From UBA2402 sp037139735 (GTDB lineage Bacteria > Planctomycetota > Phycisphaerae > Phycisphaerales > UBA1924): a stretch of 59,267 bases of DNA. Positions 1-7,751 of this stretch are shown one piece after another. The number at the start of each line of letters is the position of its first letter. The first letter of the stretch is position 1. The translations under genes and the position numbers were made by a program. A model generated the notes under the pieces. The model saw only the letters and a list, made by a program, of their open reading frames with translations. It was not told the origin of the DNA and searched no databases. The stretch covers positions 1-59,267 of the forward strand of contig JBAXFU010000008.1 in assembly GCA_037139735.1 (NCBI GenBank), read 5' to 3'.

Positions 1-296
1 GGAATAGAGTTCAACCTCTCACTCGAGATGGCTCAGGAAACCCAGGCACGTCAGGAGGTACCAGAGCAGTGAAAACAGGGGTTCAACGCAATCGAGGACG
101 GCGCCGACATCTGGGCACGGGGTCGAGGGAATCACGTGAAGAACTACGCACGCTGGCAGCAGCCCACCCGGAATCACGCTCCCGCGCCCGCTGGCTGGAG
201 ACCCAGCCTGCAAGGCATCGCCGCCAGCAAGTGACCGGCGACCGGGCACACCCCGTACGCAACCGCATGGCGACAGCGGCGATATAGTCCCCCAGC
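1..296. other. left edge, no gene recognised
   Basis: This stretch carries no open frame that looks like a protein and no RNA gene that I recognise. Its last bases hold a TATAGT hexamer (283-288) that ends 8 nt before the first gene and is a likely -10 element. It may contain the tail of something that begins outside the window. Confidence 0.4.
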
Positions 297-1010
297 ATGG
301 CAGACATTCGTGAACAAGTTGGCAACCTTTTCGCCAGCCCAACTCAAACCCTCGTGAACACGGTCAACACCATGGGCGTAATGGGCAGAGGAATAGCGTT
401 GGAGTTCCGGTTCCGGTTTCCAGCGATGTTTGCCGAGTATGAGCGGCAGTGCCAAGCAGGTCGGCTACAGATCGGTGATCTACTGGTCTGGAAAGCATCG
501 ACTCCCTGGGTTGTAAACTTCCCGACAAAGACTGATTGGAAGCTGCCCTCCAGGTATGAGTACGTAGAGGCAGGACTAAGGCGGTTCGCGGCGATCTACG
601 CCGCCGAGCAGATTACGTCGGTCGCCTTCCCGCCACTGGGTGCCTCTCTCGGAGGTCTTGACTGGGATCGTGTTCGCGATCTCATGTACCGCCATCTCTC
701 ACCGCTGGCCAACCTCTCTGTGACCATCATTCGGTATGACGAACGTGCCGGCGACCGATGGTTCGACTTGCTAGTTGAAGAAACACGGGGATGGACCGGG
801 TCCGACTTCAACCAGACTCTGGGGCTCTCCAAACCCCAAGCGGCCCTGGTTGCGGAAGCGCTCAGCAGTGGTGCTCTATGTCAAATGGCCCAGCTTCAGT
901 CCATCAAGGGACTGGGAGAGAAGTCGCTTGAGCGTCTCTACGGATTCGTTCGTTCGAGACTAGAGGGCGGCCCCGCTGCGAGCACCGGCTTGTTCGACCA
1001 GCGAGACTGA
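297..1010 (+). CDS. DarG-like macrodomain antitoxin
   Basis: This 237-residue protein has an N-terminal macrodomain of the DarG type. Visible family signatures are LVNTVNTMGVMGRGIALEF at about residues 18-36, the following FPAMFAEYERQC helix, and FPPLGASLGGLDW near residue 108. Macrodomains of this class remove ADP-ribose from DNA and so reverse DarT. The last 60 residues are not macrodomain; they contain IKGLGEKSLERLYGFV, which resembles a helix-hairpin-helix DNA-binding element. The next gene starts 2 nt after the stop and encodes a DarT-like protein, so the two form a toxin-antitoxin pair, here with the antitoxin first. There is no clear ribosome binding site; a TATAGT box lies 8 nt upstream of the ATG. 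The macrodomain call is strong and the C-terminal reading is inference. Confidence 0.88.
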   Translation: MADIREQVGNLFASPTQTLVNTVNTMGVMGRGIALEFRFRFPAMFAEYERQCQAGRLQIGDLLVWKASTPWVVNFPTKTDWKLPSRYEYVEAGLRRFAAIYAAEQITSVAFPPLGASLGGLDWDRVRDLMYRHLSPLANLSVTIIRYDERAGDRWFDLLVEETRGWTGSDFNQTLGLSKPQAALVAEALSSGALCQMAQLQSIKGLGEKSLERLYGFVRSRLEGGPAASTGLFDQRD

Positions 1011-1012
1011 AC

Positions 1013-1669
1013 ATGGGAACGCTCTCCGTCCTTCAGCAGTTTGAGGCACACAACGTCACTCACCTCTACTACATCTTTCCGCTCGTGAGTGCTGGAAGCA
1101 TCGAGGCGCATGGCATCCTCTCCAAGAATGCCGTGCAACGAGGTCGCCTTCTCACATCCAGTTTCGCACTCGAAGAGGCACAGAGCATTCGGAACAAGCG
1201 ACAGGCCGTGCTGCCCGACAAGACGGAGGTCGGCCTGCATGAACTGGTGCCGTTGTACTTCAATCCATGCAACCCCACATTGTGGCGGTTGAAGGGCGAG
1301 CACAAGTGGCCCGAGTTGGGGATCGCCGTTATTCCCGTTTCACTGCTGTGCATCAGCATCGACCACTGGTTTGCTTCGGATGGCAACGTAGCGTCGGGTC
1401 AAAAGACTCAACTCTTCAGCGGCGATAACGCGTTGTCACATCTCGACTGGCCACTGCTCAGGGCATTGAATTGGAATCACTCAGATCCTTCGGTGAAGGC
1501 GGAAAACAAGCGGCGGAGGTGTGCTGAGTTCTTGGTCGGGCCAAGAGTTCCGGCGTCGTGCATCGGAGAGATCGTGGTTCATACAGAAATGGCGAGAATC
1601 TCCACGAGGGTGAGCGTGCCAGTTCGTGTCTGGCCTCGCCTATTTACACACGGCACACTATGGACCTGA
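1013..1669 (+). CDS. DarT-like DNA ADP-ribosyltransferase toxin
   Basis: This 218-residue protein matches the DarT (DUF4433) layout. It has an N-terminal SAGSIEAHGILSKN segment, corresponding to the NAD-binding 'N-x-x-x-I-L-x-x-G-I-L-S' region. A central ELVPLYFNPCNPTLW matches the family's 'VPFYFxPRxPML' stretch. KRRRCAEFLV near residue 165 carries the glutamate expected to be catalytic. DarT enzymes ADP-ribosylate thymidine in single-stranded DNA, blocking replication, and act in stress or anti-phage abortive infection. The N-terminal His/Thr pair usual in DarT (YHFT-like) reads YYIF here, so this is a divergent subfamily. It is coupled to the upstream macrodomain gene by a 2-nt gap. I have not shown activity; the family call rests on motif pattern and neighbour. 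Confidence 0.8.
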   Translation: MGTLSVLQQFEAHNVTHLYYIFPLVSAGSIEAHGILSKNAVQRGRLLTSSFALEEAQSIRNKRQAVLPDKTEVGLHELVPLYFNPCNPTLWRLKGEHKWPELGIAVIPVSLLCISIDHWFASDGNVASGQKTQLFSGDNALSHLDWPLLRALNWNHSDPSVKAENKRRRCAEFLVGPRVPASCIGEIVVHTEMARISTRVSVPVRVWPRLFTHGTLWT

Positions 1670-1917
1670 CGGTGGTCTGTCTAGCTTCTTCTGAGTGCAG
1701 CAGACACCGCGGGGCTCGGCCGCAGCAGGCTAGCATGCGTCTGGCCAAGTCAAAATCATGGATAAGGCAGTCGCCACCTCGCCAAGTAAATCGCGGCGCA
1801 ATCCATGCTCGTTTTCAGTGATTGTCGGCCGCGACCCGGATATGGTAACACAGTTCGCTGCGAGTTGCAGCGAGATCGGACGTGCCTGCCAAACTGCGCG
1901 GACCACTCCCCGACGAA
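1670..1917. other. intergenic, no intact gene
   Basis: Open frames here are short, differ in composition from neighbouring genes and show no family signature. Together with the DUF6508 remnant at 1918-2023, this forms a degraded gap of about 380 bp between the DarTG-like pair and the DUF5615 gene. Confidence 0.4.
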
Positions 1918-2023
1918 CGCGTTCGCCTCGGCGAACGATGGCCGTGAACTTTCCGCCCTCGAACGCCGCTGGCAGGCGACCCCCGCAGAAACGCTCGTGC
2001 CGAAGGCGGGCCTTGAGCGGACT
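1918..2023 (-). pseudogene. decayed fragment of a DUF6508 gene
   Basis: Read on the minus strand, this stretch encodes LRHERFCGGRLPAAFEGG followed by KFTAIVRRGER. It aligns without gaps to the C-terminal part of the intact DUF6508 protein at 3068-3445 (LRQERFFEGHLLTAFEGG, then HLAAIVRRADA). The nucleotide similarity extends beyond the protein motif: both copies share, for example, CCGCCCTCGAACGCCG and GAAACGCTC. A stop codon lies about eight codons before the conserved stretch in the same frame, there is no start codon, and the N-terminal half is missing. It is therefore a remnant of a duplicated or recombined copy about 1.1 kb from the intact gene, with the DUF433/DUF5615 pair between them. 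Confidence 0.7.
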
Positions 2024-2047
2024 CGATCCGAAGCGCCAACGGGAGTG

Positions 2048-2389
2048 TCACGCATGCCTTCTGAGCACGAGGACCGTGGCTTCCGCGTCCATCGCGAAGC
2101 GCTCGATCGCATCGGCGCGGGCGATCAGCAGCGATGCAATCTCGCTGCTCCGCGCATTGTGCGTGTCGAGCAGGACGACCTTCGGCGGTGCGCCGCGCGA
2201 CGCGCTCAGCCGCTCGAAGTCCTGATCGAGCGTCACCAGCAACTGCCCATGCGTACGTGCATGTTCCCAGACACGCAGATCCGTCGCTCCAGCGCCGATG
2301 GCGTGCCGCACATGTTCCGCCGTCGCGAACCGCGAGGCGATTCTCGCCACGAGAGACTCCGAAAGATTCTCGTCGAGCAAGAGGCGCAT
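2048..2389 (-). CDS. DUF5615 PIN-like toxin
   Basis: This 113-residue protein begins RLLLDENLSESLVARI, the hallmark of the DUF5615/Mut7-C PIN-like family, with the conserved Asp-Glu-Asn. It continues with TLDQDFERL, the second acidic cluster, and VVLLDTHN. PIN-like proteins of this group are predicted Mg-dependent ribonucleases and are commonly paired with DUF433 antitoxins. Its ATG lies 4 nt after the stop of the DUF433 gene, so the two are co-transcribed with the antitoxin first. The length is normal for the family. The pair sits in an accessory cluster with a DarTG-like pair and between two DUF6508 copies. Enzymatic activity is inferred from the family. Confidence 0.87.
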   Translation of the reverse strand: MRLLLDENLSESLVARIASRFATAEHVRHAIGAGATDLRVWEHARTHGQLLVTLDQDFERLSASRGAPPKVVLLDTHNARSSEIASLLIARADAIERFAMDAEATVLVLRRHA

Positions 2390-2393
2390 GGAG

Positions 2394-2621
2394 TCATGCC
2401 GCCGGGTCGATCACGATGCGGCGCTCGCGCTCGGCCGCAAACGCGAGACACTCGAGGATGTCCTCGCGAGCGAGTTGCGGGAAGTCGGCGAGCAGCTCCG
2501 ACTCGGACATCCCGGCGGCGAGATGGCCGAGCACCTCGCCGACGGTGATGCGTGTTCCCTTCACGCAGGGCTTGCCGAAGCGGACGGCAGGGTCGATCGA
2601 GATGCGCGAGAATCCGGCCAC
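2394..2621 (-). CDS. DUF433 antitoxin
   Basis: This protein of about 75 residues has the DUF433 core: ISIDPAVRFGKPCVKGTRI, then VGEVLGHLAAGMSESELLADFP. DUF433 proteins have a helix-turn-helix fold and act as antitoxins of DUF5615 toxins, usually binding their own promoter. I chose the GTG at 2621 rather than an upstream in-frame start at 2672 for two reasons: family members begin a few residues before 'R-I-x-I-D-P', and a TACACT box on the minus strand (2628-2633) ends exactly 6 nt before this GTG. The DUF5615 toxin gene follows after 4 nt. Confidence 0.86.
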   Translation of the reverse strand: MAGFSRISIDPAVRFGKPCVKGTRITVGEVLGHLAAGMSESELLADFPQLAREDILECLAFAAERERRIVIDPAA

Positions 2622-2627
2622 GCACCA

Positions 2628-2633
2628 AGTGTA
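2628..2633 (-). promoter_or_regulatory. -10-like box of the DUF433/DUF5615 operon
   Basis: TACACT on the minus strand ends 6 nt before the GTG at 2621. No Shine-Dalgarno sequence fits between them, which points to a leaderless or nearly leaderless transcript. No good -35 hexamer was seen. Confidence 0.5.
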
Positions 2634-3067
2634 GGACGCGCCTCGACGGTGCCCACGGGGTGAGGCGCTCACGCCCCCGCCTCGCCGGCACGCTGCGAAC
2701 GGACACGGCCGCGTCCGATCGTTGTTGCACGCCTCGGTTTCCTCCGACGCCTCGGGTGAGAGGTTGAAACCTTGCTCCTCGATGACCGCTTCGGGGATCG
2801 TGGTCTCGCGGGCGCGGCGGGTGGCGTAGCTTGGAGAAGAGCATGGGGCCTCGTCCCTCTGCTCGAACGGACATGCAGAGAGCCCTCGCGGCGGCAGTTA
2901 TTGCCACTCACGCTCGCCTCCCGAGAGCCGCGGAGCGCCTCGCTGGTCGGGCATTGCTCACGCAGCCGCCCGTCGAAGCTCGCCACGACCCCGTTCTGTC
3001 ACGGCAAGCCCGGTTCGACGCGCAGCGTCGCGACGCGATCTCAAGTGACTCCGCCATCTCGACGCCA
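2634..3067. other. intergenic gap, no gene recognised
   Basis: Several overlapping open frames cross this stretch on both strands, but none has a family signature or a convincing start. Their residue mix (rich in Arg, Ser and Pro) is that of out-of-frame GC-rich DNA. I see no RNA gene. Confidence 0.4.
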
Positions 3068-3445
3068 TCAGCGCTCCCTGACGATCGCGTCCGCCCGGCG
3101 CACGATCGCGGCGAGATGCCCGCCCTCGAACGCCGTCAGCAGGTGACCTTCGAAGAAACGCTCTTGCCGCAGGTGGGCCGTCAGCAGGCGTGCCAAGGTC
3201 AACGGCTCGGCCGAGGCGACGGTCGCGGGATCTCGCACGAGCGCCTGACATTCCGGCCCGTGGGCCCACGTCGGCCAGTCGAAGTTGCTCAGCACCCATC
3301 CCAGCCGATACGCGGCTTCGTTGAGCGCCTCGATCGCGGCGGCGGGCTCCACGCCCGGGCCGTCGAACAGCGGCAGCAACGCCGCCAGCCCACGCAGACG
3401 CTCGTCCCATTCGGCCGGCACTGGTGATGGAATCTCGTCAGCCAC
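3068..3445 (-). CDS. DUF6508 family protein
   Basis: This 125-residue protein resembles the DUF6508 family of unknown function. Its recognisable parts are LAALLPLFDGPG at the start, VLSNFDWPTWAHGPECQ in the middle, and LARLLTAHLRQERFFEGH with LTAFEGGHLAAIVRR at the end. It has no signal peptide or membrane segment, so it is probably cytoplasmic. The start is GTG; a TAGGCT box ends 6 nt upstream, as in other genes of the window. A decayed partial copy of the same gene lies at 1918-2023. Genes of this family are often seen in accessory regions, which fits the toxin-antitoxin neighbours, but its role is unknown. Confidence 0.75.
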   Translation of the reverse strand: MADEIPSPVPAEWDERLRGLAALLPLFDGPGVEPAAAIEALNEAAYRLGWVLSNFDWPTWAHGPECQALVRDPATVASAEPLTLARLLTAHLRQERFFEGHLLTAFEGGHLAAIVRRADAIVRER

Positions 3446-3665
3446 GGCCAGAGCCTAGGCCCCGATCGGCCAGCACCCTTCCCGCTCGCGCCCCGCGGCC
3501 TGCACGCACCGGCGAGCCACGTGCCCTTGCCGAGCCGCCACGTCCGCATGCCGCAGCGTGGCGATCGCTTCCTCCGCCGAGGGTCGCGTTCCGCCCATCT
3601 CCTGAATCCTTCTGCTCCAGAGCAACGCCTGAAACTCCGCGTGGGCGGTGTTCAGGGGAAAGGCC
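3446..3665. other. intergenic, possible minor coding remnant
   Basis: No confident gene. A minus-strand frame from about 3650 down to 3455 reads LLWSRRIQEMGGTRPSAEEA and continues with a plausible helical composition. It could be a fragment of a small protein, but it matches no family I know and has no clear start. Confidence 0.3.
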
Positions 3666-3725
3666 ACCCCTGACGAGGGGTCGCCCCGCCGCGACTCCCC
3701 TGCCCCCTCCCCCGCCGGGGGCAGG
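3666..3725. promoter_or_regulatory. two GC-rich hairpins upstream of the capD-like gene
   Basis: Two inverted repeats lie side by side. The first, 3666-3681, pairs ACCCCT with AGGGGT around a GACG loop. The second, 3699-3725, pairs CCTGCCCCC with GGGGGCAGG around 9 nt. They precede the CDS start by 45-105 nt. They could be a leader structure, a terminator without a U-tract, or a dispersed REP-like element; only this copy was noticed in the window. Confidence 0.45.
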
Positions 3726-3770
3726 ACAATCGGGGGCGAGGGCCAACGCCACGCCGATGACCACAGTGAC

Positions 3771-5417
3771 ATGTCCACGCCCGATCCCGACTTCGTTCCC
3801 GCCGACGCCCCACTCGCCCAGATCAAGCCGGTGCACGCGAGCATCGCATCGCTGACCAGGCGGCTCGTGCTGGTGGGCACCTCGCAGACGATGCGGGGCT
3901 TGGTGCGACTGGTCCGCGAGGAATCGTCGCTCCGTCCTCCCGTGGGCTGCTTCCTCCTCGACACGCCCGAGAACGGCCCTCGCGCCGACTTCATCGCCGG
4001 CACGCAGGTGCTCGGAGGTATGCGCGAACTGGTCATGCTGCACCAGTCGCAGCCCTTCACCCTCGCGCTCGTCAGCGTGCACGCCTCGCAGCGTCAACTT
4101 GCGCGTCGCGCCCTCTCGCAGCTCGCCGAAGTCGGCATCCCCGTCCGCGAAGTCACGCCGCTGGCCGATCTCATCGCCTCGCGGACTCGCCCGGCGCAGG
4201 GCGTCGCCTCCGACATCAACCTCGTCGAACTCATCGGCCGCACGCCCTACGGCATCGATCGCCGCGCCGTCGCTCGCGTCGTCGAGCACAAGCGAGTGCT
4301 CGTGACCGGCGCGGGCGGGAGCATCGGCTCGGAGATCTGCCGCATCGTCGCCACCTTCGCCCCCGAGGAGATCATCCTCGTCGAGCGGAGCGAGAACGCC
4401 CTCTTCGAGATCGATCGCCAGTTGGCCCGCCGCTTCCCCTCGGTGAAGCGCCGCGCCGTGCTGCACGACGTCGTCGATGCCGGTGGCACGCTCGCGCTGA
4501 TGGACCGCACTCGCCCGCACGCCGTCTTCCATGCCGCGGCTCACAAGCACGTGCCCCTGATGGAAGATCACCCCGGCGCGGCGATCACGAACAACGTGCT
4601 GGGCACCAAGGCCGTCGCCGACGCCGCCGCCGCCTGCGGCAGCGAGCGGTTCGTCATGATCTCCTCCGACAAGGCCGTCAACCCCACCAGCATCATGGGC
4701 GCCACCAAGCGCCTCGCCGAGATGTATGTGCAGGGTCTTGGCGTGCGGGCCGACACCTCGATGAGCATGGTCCGCTTCGGCAACGTGCTGGGCTCGGCGT
4801 GCAGCGTGCTGCCCATCTGGGCCGCGCAGATCGCCGAGGGCGGCCCCGTCACCGTGACCGACGAGCGGATGACCCGCTACTTCATGACCATCAACGAGGC
4901 GGCCTCCCTGGTCATCCAGGCCTCGGCCATCGAACGCCGCGGCGGGTCCACCCCCTCCATCCACGTCCTCGACATGGGCGAGCCCGTCCGCATCCTCGAC
5001 CTCGCCGAGCGGTTCGTCCGTCTCAGCGGCCTCGAGCCCGTCCGCGACCAGTTCCCCCGCATCGCCCCCGCCGGCCCCGCCGTCGAGATCCGACTGACGG
5101 GCATCCGCCGGGGCGAGAAGCTCCACGAGGAACTGGCGTACGCCGCCGAGGCCCTGAGCCCCACCGCCTACCCGGGCATCAATGCCCTGGCCGCCAGCGG
5201 CACCGTGACCTGGGACATCGACGCGATGGTCGCCGAGTTGGCGGCCGCCGCCAACGCCGCCCCGGCCGACGCCGCGGCGACGATCCGCCGCCTCGTGCCG
5301 GAGATGAAGACCCCGGCGGGCGAGACGATCCCCGCCGACTCGGCGGAGGACGACCTGACGCACGCCGAACTTGCGGCCAAGCGTACGGAGTCCGTTCGAT
5401 CTCCCGCGGCGGCTTGA
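3771..5417 (+). CDS. CapD/WbpM-type nucleotide-sugar 4,6-dehydratase
   Basis: This protein of about 548 residues belongs to the polysaccharide-biosynthesis CapD/FlaA1/WbpM family of NAD(P)-dependent UDP-HexNAc 4,6-dehydratases, which start the making of rare deoxy-amino sugars for surface glycans. An N-terminal Rossmann-like domain (RLVLVGTSQTMRGLVRLV) is followed by the catalytic domain with LVTGAGGSIGSEICR and then SSDKAVNPTSIMGATKRLAE. That stretch gives the Ser-Met-Lys form of the active-site triad typical of WbpM-like enzymes. The membrane helices found at the N-terminus of long WbpM proteins are absent, so this is a soluble variant. I preferred the ATG at 3771; an in-frame ATG at 3648 would add 41 residues of low-complexity, noncoding appearance and would run through two hairpins. 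The exact sugar product is unknown. Confidence 0.9.
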   Translation: MSTPDPDFVPADAPLAQIKPVHASIASLTRRLVLVGTSQTMRGLVRLVREESSLRPPVGCFLLDTPENGPRADFIAGTQVLGGMRELVMLHQSQPFTLALVSVHASQRQLARRALSQLAEVGIPVREVTPLADLIASRTRPAQGVASDINLVELIGRTPYGIDRRAVARVVEHKRVLVTGAGGSIGSEICRIVATFAPEEIILVERSENALFEIDRQLARRFPSVKRRAVLHDVVDAGGTLALMDRTRPHAVFHAAAHKHVPLMEDHPGAAITNNVLGTKAVADAAAACGSERFVMISSDKAVNPTSIMGATKRLAEMYVQGLGVRADTSMSMVRFGNVLGSACSVLPIWAAQIAEGGPVTVTDERMTRYFMTINEAASLVIQASAIERRGGSTPSIHVLDMGEPVRILDLAERFVRLSGLEPVRDQFPRIAPAGPAVEIRLTGIRRGEKLHEELAYAAEALSPTAYPGINALAASGTVTWDIDAMVAELAAAANAAPADAAATIRRLVPEMKTPAGETIPADSAEDDLTHAELAAKRTESVRSPAAA

Positions 5418-5573
5418 CTTGAGGCCTTGGCGTTGCCACAATTCGGGTGGTCGATCCCGCCGAGCATTCCAAGGCGTGCCATGGCAGGCACCCGTCGGCG
5501 GGCGACACGGTCAGTCACGTTGAAGGAGCGGTCAGGAGTGAGAACCGCTTCTTCACGCACGAGCAACACCTCC

Positions 5574-5873
5574 ATGATCCAATCCAAGCACGCCGCCACG
5601 AGCGTCCAGACCCAGCGCGAGCAGGCCCGCGTCCTGCTCGACTCGCTGGAGTCGGCCTGCCGCGAATGCGAACGGATCCCTTCCGAATCGAACTCGGCCC
5701 GCCGCGACTTGTTCAAGAAGGTGACCGGCCACTCGAGCCTCGAGAACGCCGTCGACGCGACGCGTCGGGCGATCGAGGCGTATGACCGCATGCTCGAGAA
5801 CGCCGCCGCGACCGTCTCGTCGCCCAAGCCGATGATCCGCGTCACGGCGACGGGTGTACCGTCGGTGCTATGA
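5574..5873 (+). CDS. small helical hypothetical protein upstream of dut
   Basis: This is a predicted soluble protein of about 99 residues starting at ATG 5574 (MIQSKHAATSVQTQREQARV). It is rich in Gln, Glu, Arg and Ala, with heptad-like stretches such as REQARVLLDSLESACRECER and LENAVDATRRAIEAYDRM, so it is mostly alpha-helical, possibly coiled coil. I do not recognise the family. Its stop overlaps the start of the dUTPase gene by 4 nt (ATGA), so it is translationally coupled to dut and probably in one operon. An upstream in-frame GTG at 5538 follows an AGGAG-like stretch and is an alternative start adding 12 residues. Confidence 0.72.
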   Translation: MIQSKHAATSVQTQREQARVLLDSLESACRECERIPSESNSARRDLFKKVTGHSSLENAVDATRRAIEAYDRMLENAAATVSSPKPMIRVTATGVPSVL

Positions 5874-6358
5874 GTTCCGCGCCGTCCGACGCCGCCGCCC
5901 TCTCGATTCATCCGCCGCTTCTGGTCCGCCGGCTCGACCCCCGGGCCGTGCTGCCTCGTTACCAGACGGCGGGCTCGGCGGGGATGGACCTCGCGGCGTG
6001 CCTCGATCGCGACGACGCGACGATCGTGATCGAACCGGGCCGCATCCGCACGGTGCCGACGCGACTGAGCATGGCGATTCCGGCGGGGTACGAGGCGCAG
6101 GTGCGTCCGCGGTCGGGGCTGGCGACCAAGTCGGGCGTGACGCTTCCCAACGCGCCGGGCACGATCGACAGCGACTACCGGGGCGAGGTGCTGGTGCCCT
6201 TGATCAACCTGGGGAGCGAGCCCTTCACGGTGACGCACGGGATGCGGGTGGCGCAGCTCGTGATTGCGCCGGTGGCGCAGGTGCCGATCCTCGAAGCGTC
6301 GGAGCTCGACGCGACCGCCCGGGGCGAGGGCGGCTTCGGCTCGACGGGCCGGCACTGA
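5870..6358 (+). CDS. dut: dUTP diphosphatase
   Basis: This 162-residue trimeric-type dUTPase hydrolyses dUTP to dUMP and pyrophosphate, keeping uracil out of DNA and supplying dUMP for thymidylate synthesis. All five conserved motifs can be read: AGMDLAA (1), RPRSGLATK (2), GTIDSDYRGE (3) with the catalytic Asp, RVAQLVIAP (4), and RGEGGFGSTGRH (5), the flexible C-terminal lid. The length is slightly above the 150 of E. coli because of an N-terminal extension of about 15 residues. It overlaps the upstream small gene by 4 nt and is followed after 22 nt by an MFS gene. Confidence 0.96.
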   Translation: MSSAPSDAAALSIHPPLLVRRLDPRAVLPRYQTAGSAGMDLAACLDRDDATIVIEPGRIRTVPTRLSMAIPAGYEAQVRPRSGLATKSGVTLPNAPGTIDSDYRGEVLVPLINLGSEPFTVTHGMRVAQLVIAPVAQVPILEASELDATARGEGGFGSTGRH

Positions 6359-6380
6359 TCGACACGACCCACACGCTCAC

Positions 6381-7733
6381 GTGCGCCCCGCACCGGACAG
6401 GACGTTGTTGGAGCGGCTCGTCGGGAGGATCATCCCCTCGCGGGTGCCGCTCTCCTCGCGCCGCACCTTCGCGCACGAGATGGGCTCGACGCTCTTCTTC
6501 ACCCTGGCGATCGCGATGATCGAGGGTGGCGTGGTGGCGGTCTTCGCGCGTCAGTCGTTCGACGGCGACGTGCCGGAGCGGCGGCTCAACTTCGCGGTGG
6601 CGCTCCTGGGCTCGATGAGCGAACTGGCGAACATCCTGAGCTTCATCTGGAGTTCGCTGGGGCAGGGACGACGGCTGGTGCCCTTCATCAACGCGTTGCA
6701 GGTGGCGGTGATCGTGCTGGTGGCGGGCATCGCGCTGCTTCCCGACTCGCCCGCGGGGCTGGCGCTCCTGGTGGCCCTGGTGCTGGCGGCCCGCCTGTGC
6801 TGGTCGGGCATCGTCACGATGCGGACCGGCGTGTGGAGGGCCAACTACCCGCCCGGCGCGAGGGCGAGCCTGGTGGGCATGCTCTCGTCGGCGCAGGTGC
6901 TCATCGTCGCGGCGGGCGGGGCCTCGATGGGCTGGCTCCTCGACCACGATCCCGACGCCTTCCGCAAGCTCGTGCCGGTGGCGTGCGCGGTGGCGTTCGG
7001 GGCGGTCTGGTCGTACGGCCGCATCCGCGTTCGACGCGAGCACCGACTGCTCCGCGAATCATCGGGTCCGCTGCTCAAGCCGTGGGAGGGCCCGCTGGTG
7101 GTCTGGAACGTGCTGCGTCGAGACCGTCGCTACGCCCAGTTCATGCTCTGCATGTTCGTGCTGGGCTTCGGCAACCTGATGCTCACGCCGGTGCTGGTCA
7201 TCGCGCTCCGCGAGCAGTTCGGCTTCGGCTACTTCAACAGCATCCTGATCACCTCGTCCATCCCGGCCGTGGTGCAGATCGCCGTCATCCCCCTCTGGGC
7301 GATGATGCTGGACCGCTCGCACATCGTGAGGTTCCGCTCGATCCACAGCTGGGTCTTCGTGATCGCCGGGGCGATCTTCGTCGCGGCGGCCGCCTCCGGG
7401 CACGTGGGCCTCATGTACCTGGGCGCGGCCGTGCAGGGGTGCGCGTACGCGGGCGGCGCGCTGGCGTGGAACCTCGGGCACGTCGACTTCTCGCCCCCCT
7501 CGCAGACCAGCCGCTACATGGCCACCCACGTCACGCTCAACGGCGTCCGCGGCCTCGTTGCGCCGCTGGTCTCGGTGTCGCTGCTGGAGACGGCCAAGGC
7601 CGCGGGGCTGCCGGGCCCGTCCTCGATGCTCTCGATGGCGCTGGTCGTCAACGCCGCGGGCGCGGCGGGCTTCGTCATGCTCCGTCGGTCGATGGAGCGG
7701 AACATGGCCCTCGCCCGCATGCCCCACCGCTGA
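6381..7733 (+). CDS. MFS-like multi-pass membrane transporter
   Basis: This polytopic inner-membrane protein of about 450 residues has alternating hydrophobic helices and short loops in two halves split by a cytoplasmic loop (RIRVRREHRLLRE, about residue 215), the layout of a major facilitator transporter. Helices are visible at STLFFTLAIAMIEGGVV, VAVIVLVAGIALL, FMLCMFVLGFGNLMLTPVLV and others. The signature motif A of classical MFS is not obvious and the substrate cannot be told. The GTG at 6381 was chosen because it lies 22 nt after dut and because frames further upstream overlap dut with noncoding-type sequence; a TTG at 6405 is an alternative start. It ends 18 nt from a convergent gene. 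Confidence 0.8.
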   Translation: MRPAPDRTLLERLVGRIIPSRVPLSSRRTFAHEMGSTLFFTLAIAMIEGGVVAVFARQSFDGDVPERRLNFAVALLGSMSELANILSFIWSSLGQGRRLVPFINALQVAVIVLVAGIALLPDSPAGLALLVALVLAARLCWSGIVTMRTGVWRANYPPGARASLVGMLSSAQVLIVAAGGASMGWLLDHDPDAFRKLVPVACAVAFGAVWSYGRIRVRREHRLLRESSGPLLKPWEGPLVVWNVLRRDRRYAQFMLCMFVLGFGNLMLTPVLVIALREQFGFGYFNSILITSSIPAVVQIAVIPLWAMMLDRSHIVRFRSIHSWVFVIAGAIFVAAAASGHVGLMYLGAAVQGCAYAGGALAWNLGHVDFSPPSQTSRYMATHVTLNGVRGLVAPLVSVSLLETAKAAGLPGPSSMLSMALVVNAAGAAGFVMLRRSMERNMALARMPHR

Positions 7734-7751
7734 CGGGGCGACGGACGAGAC

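Noticed and set aside
3438..5441. A 667-codon minus-strand frame across the capD-like gene
   Set aside because: Antisense shadow. The plus strand carries complete dehydratase motifs.
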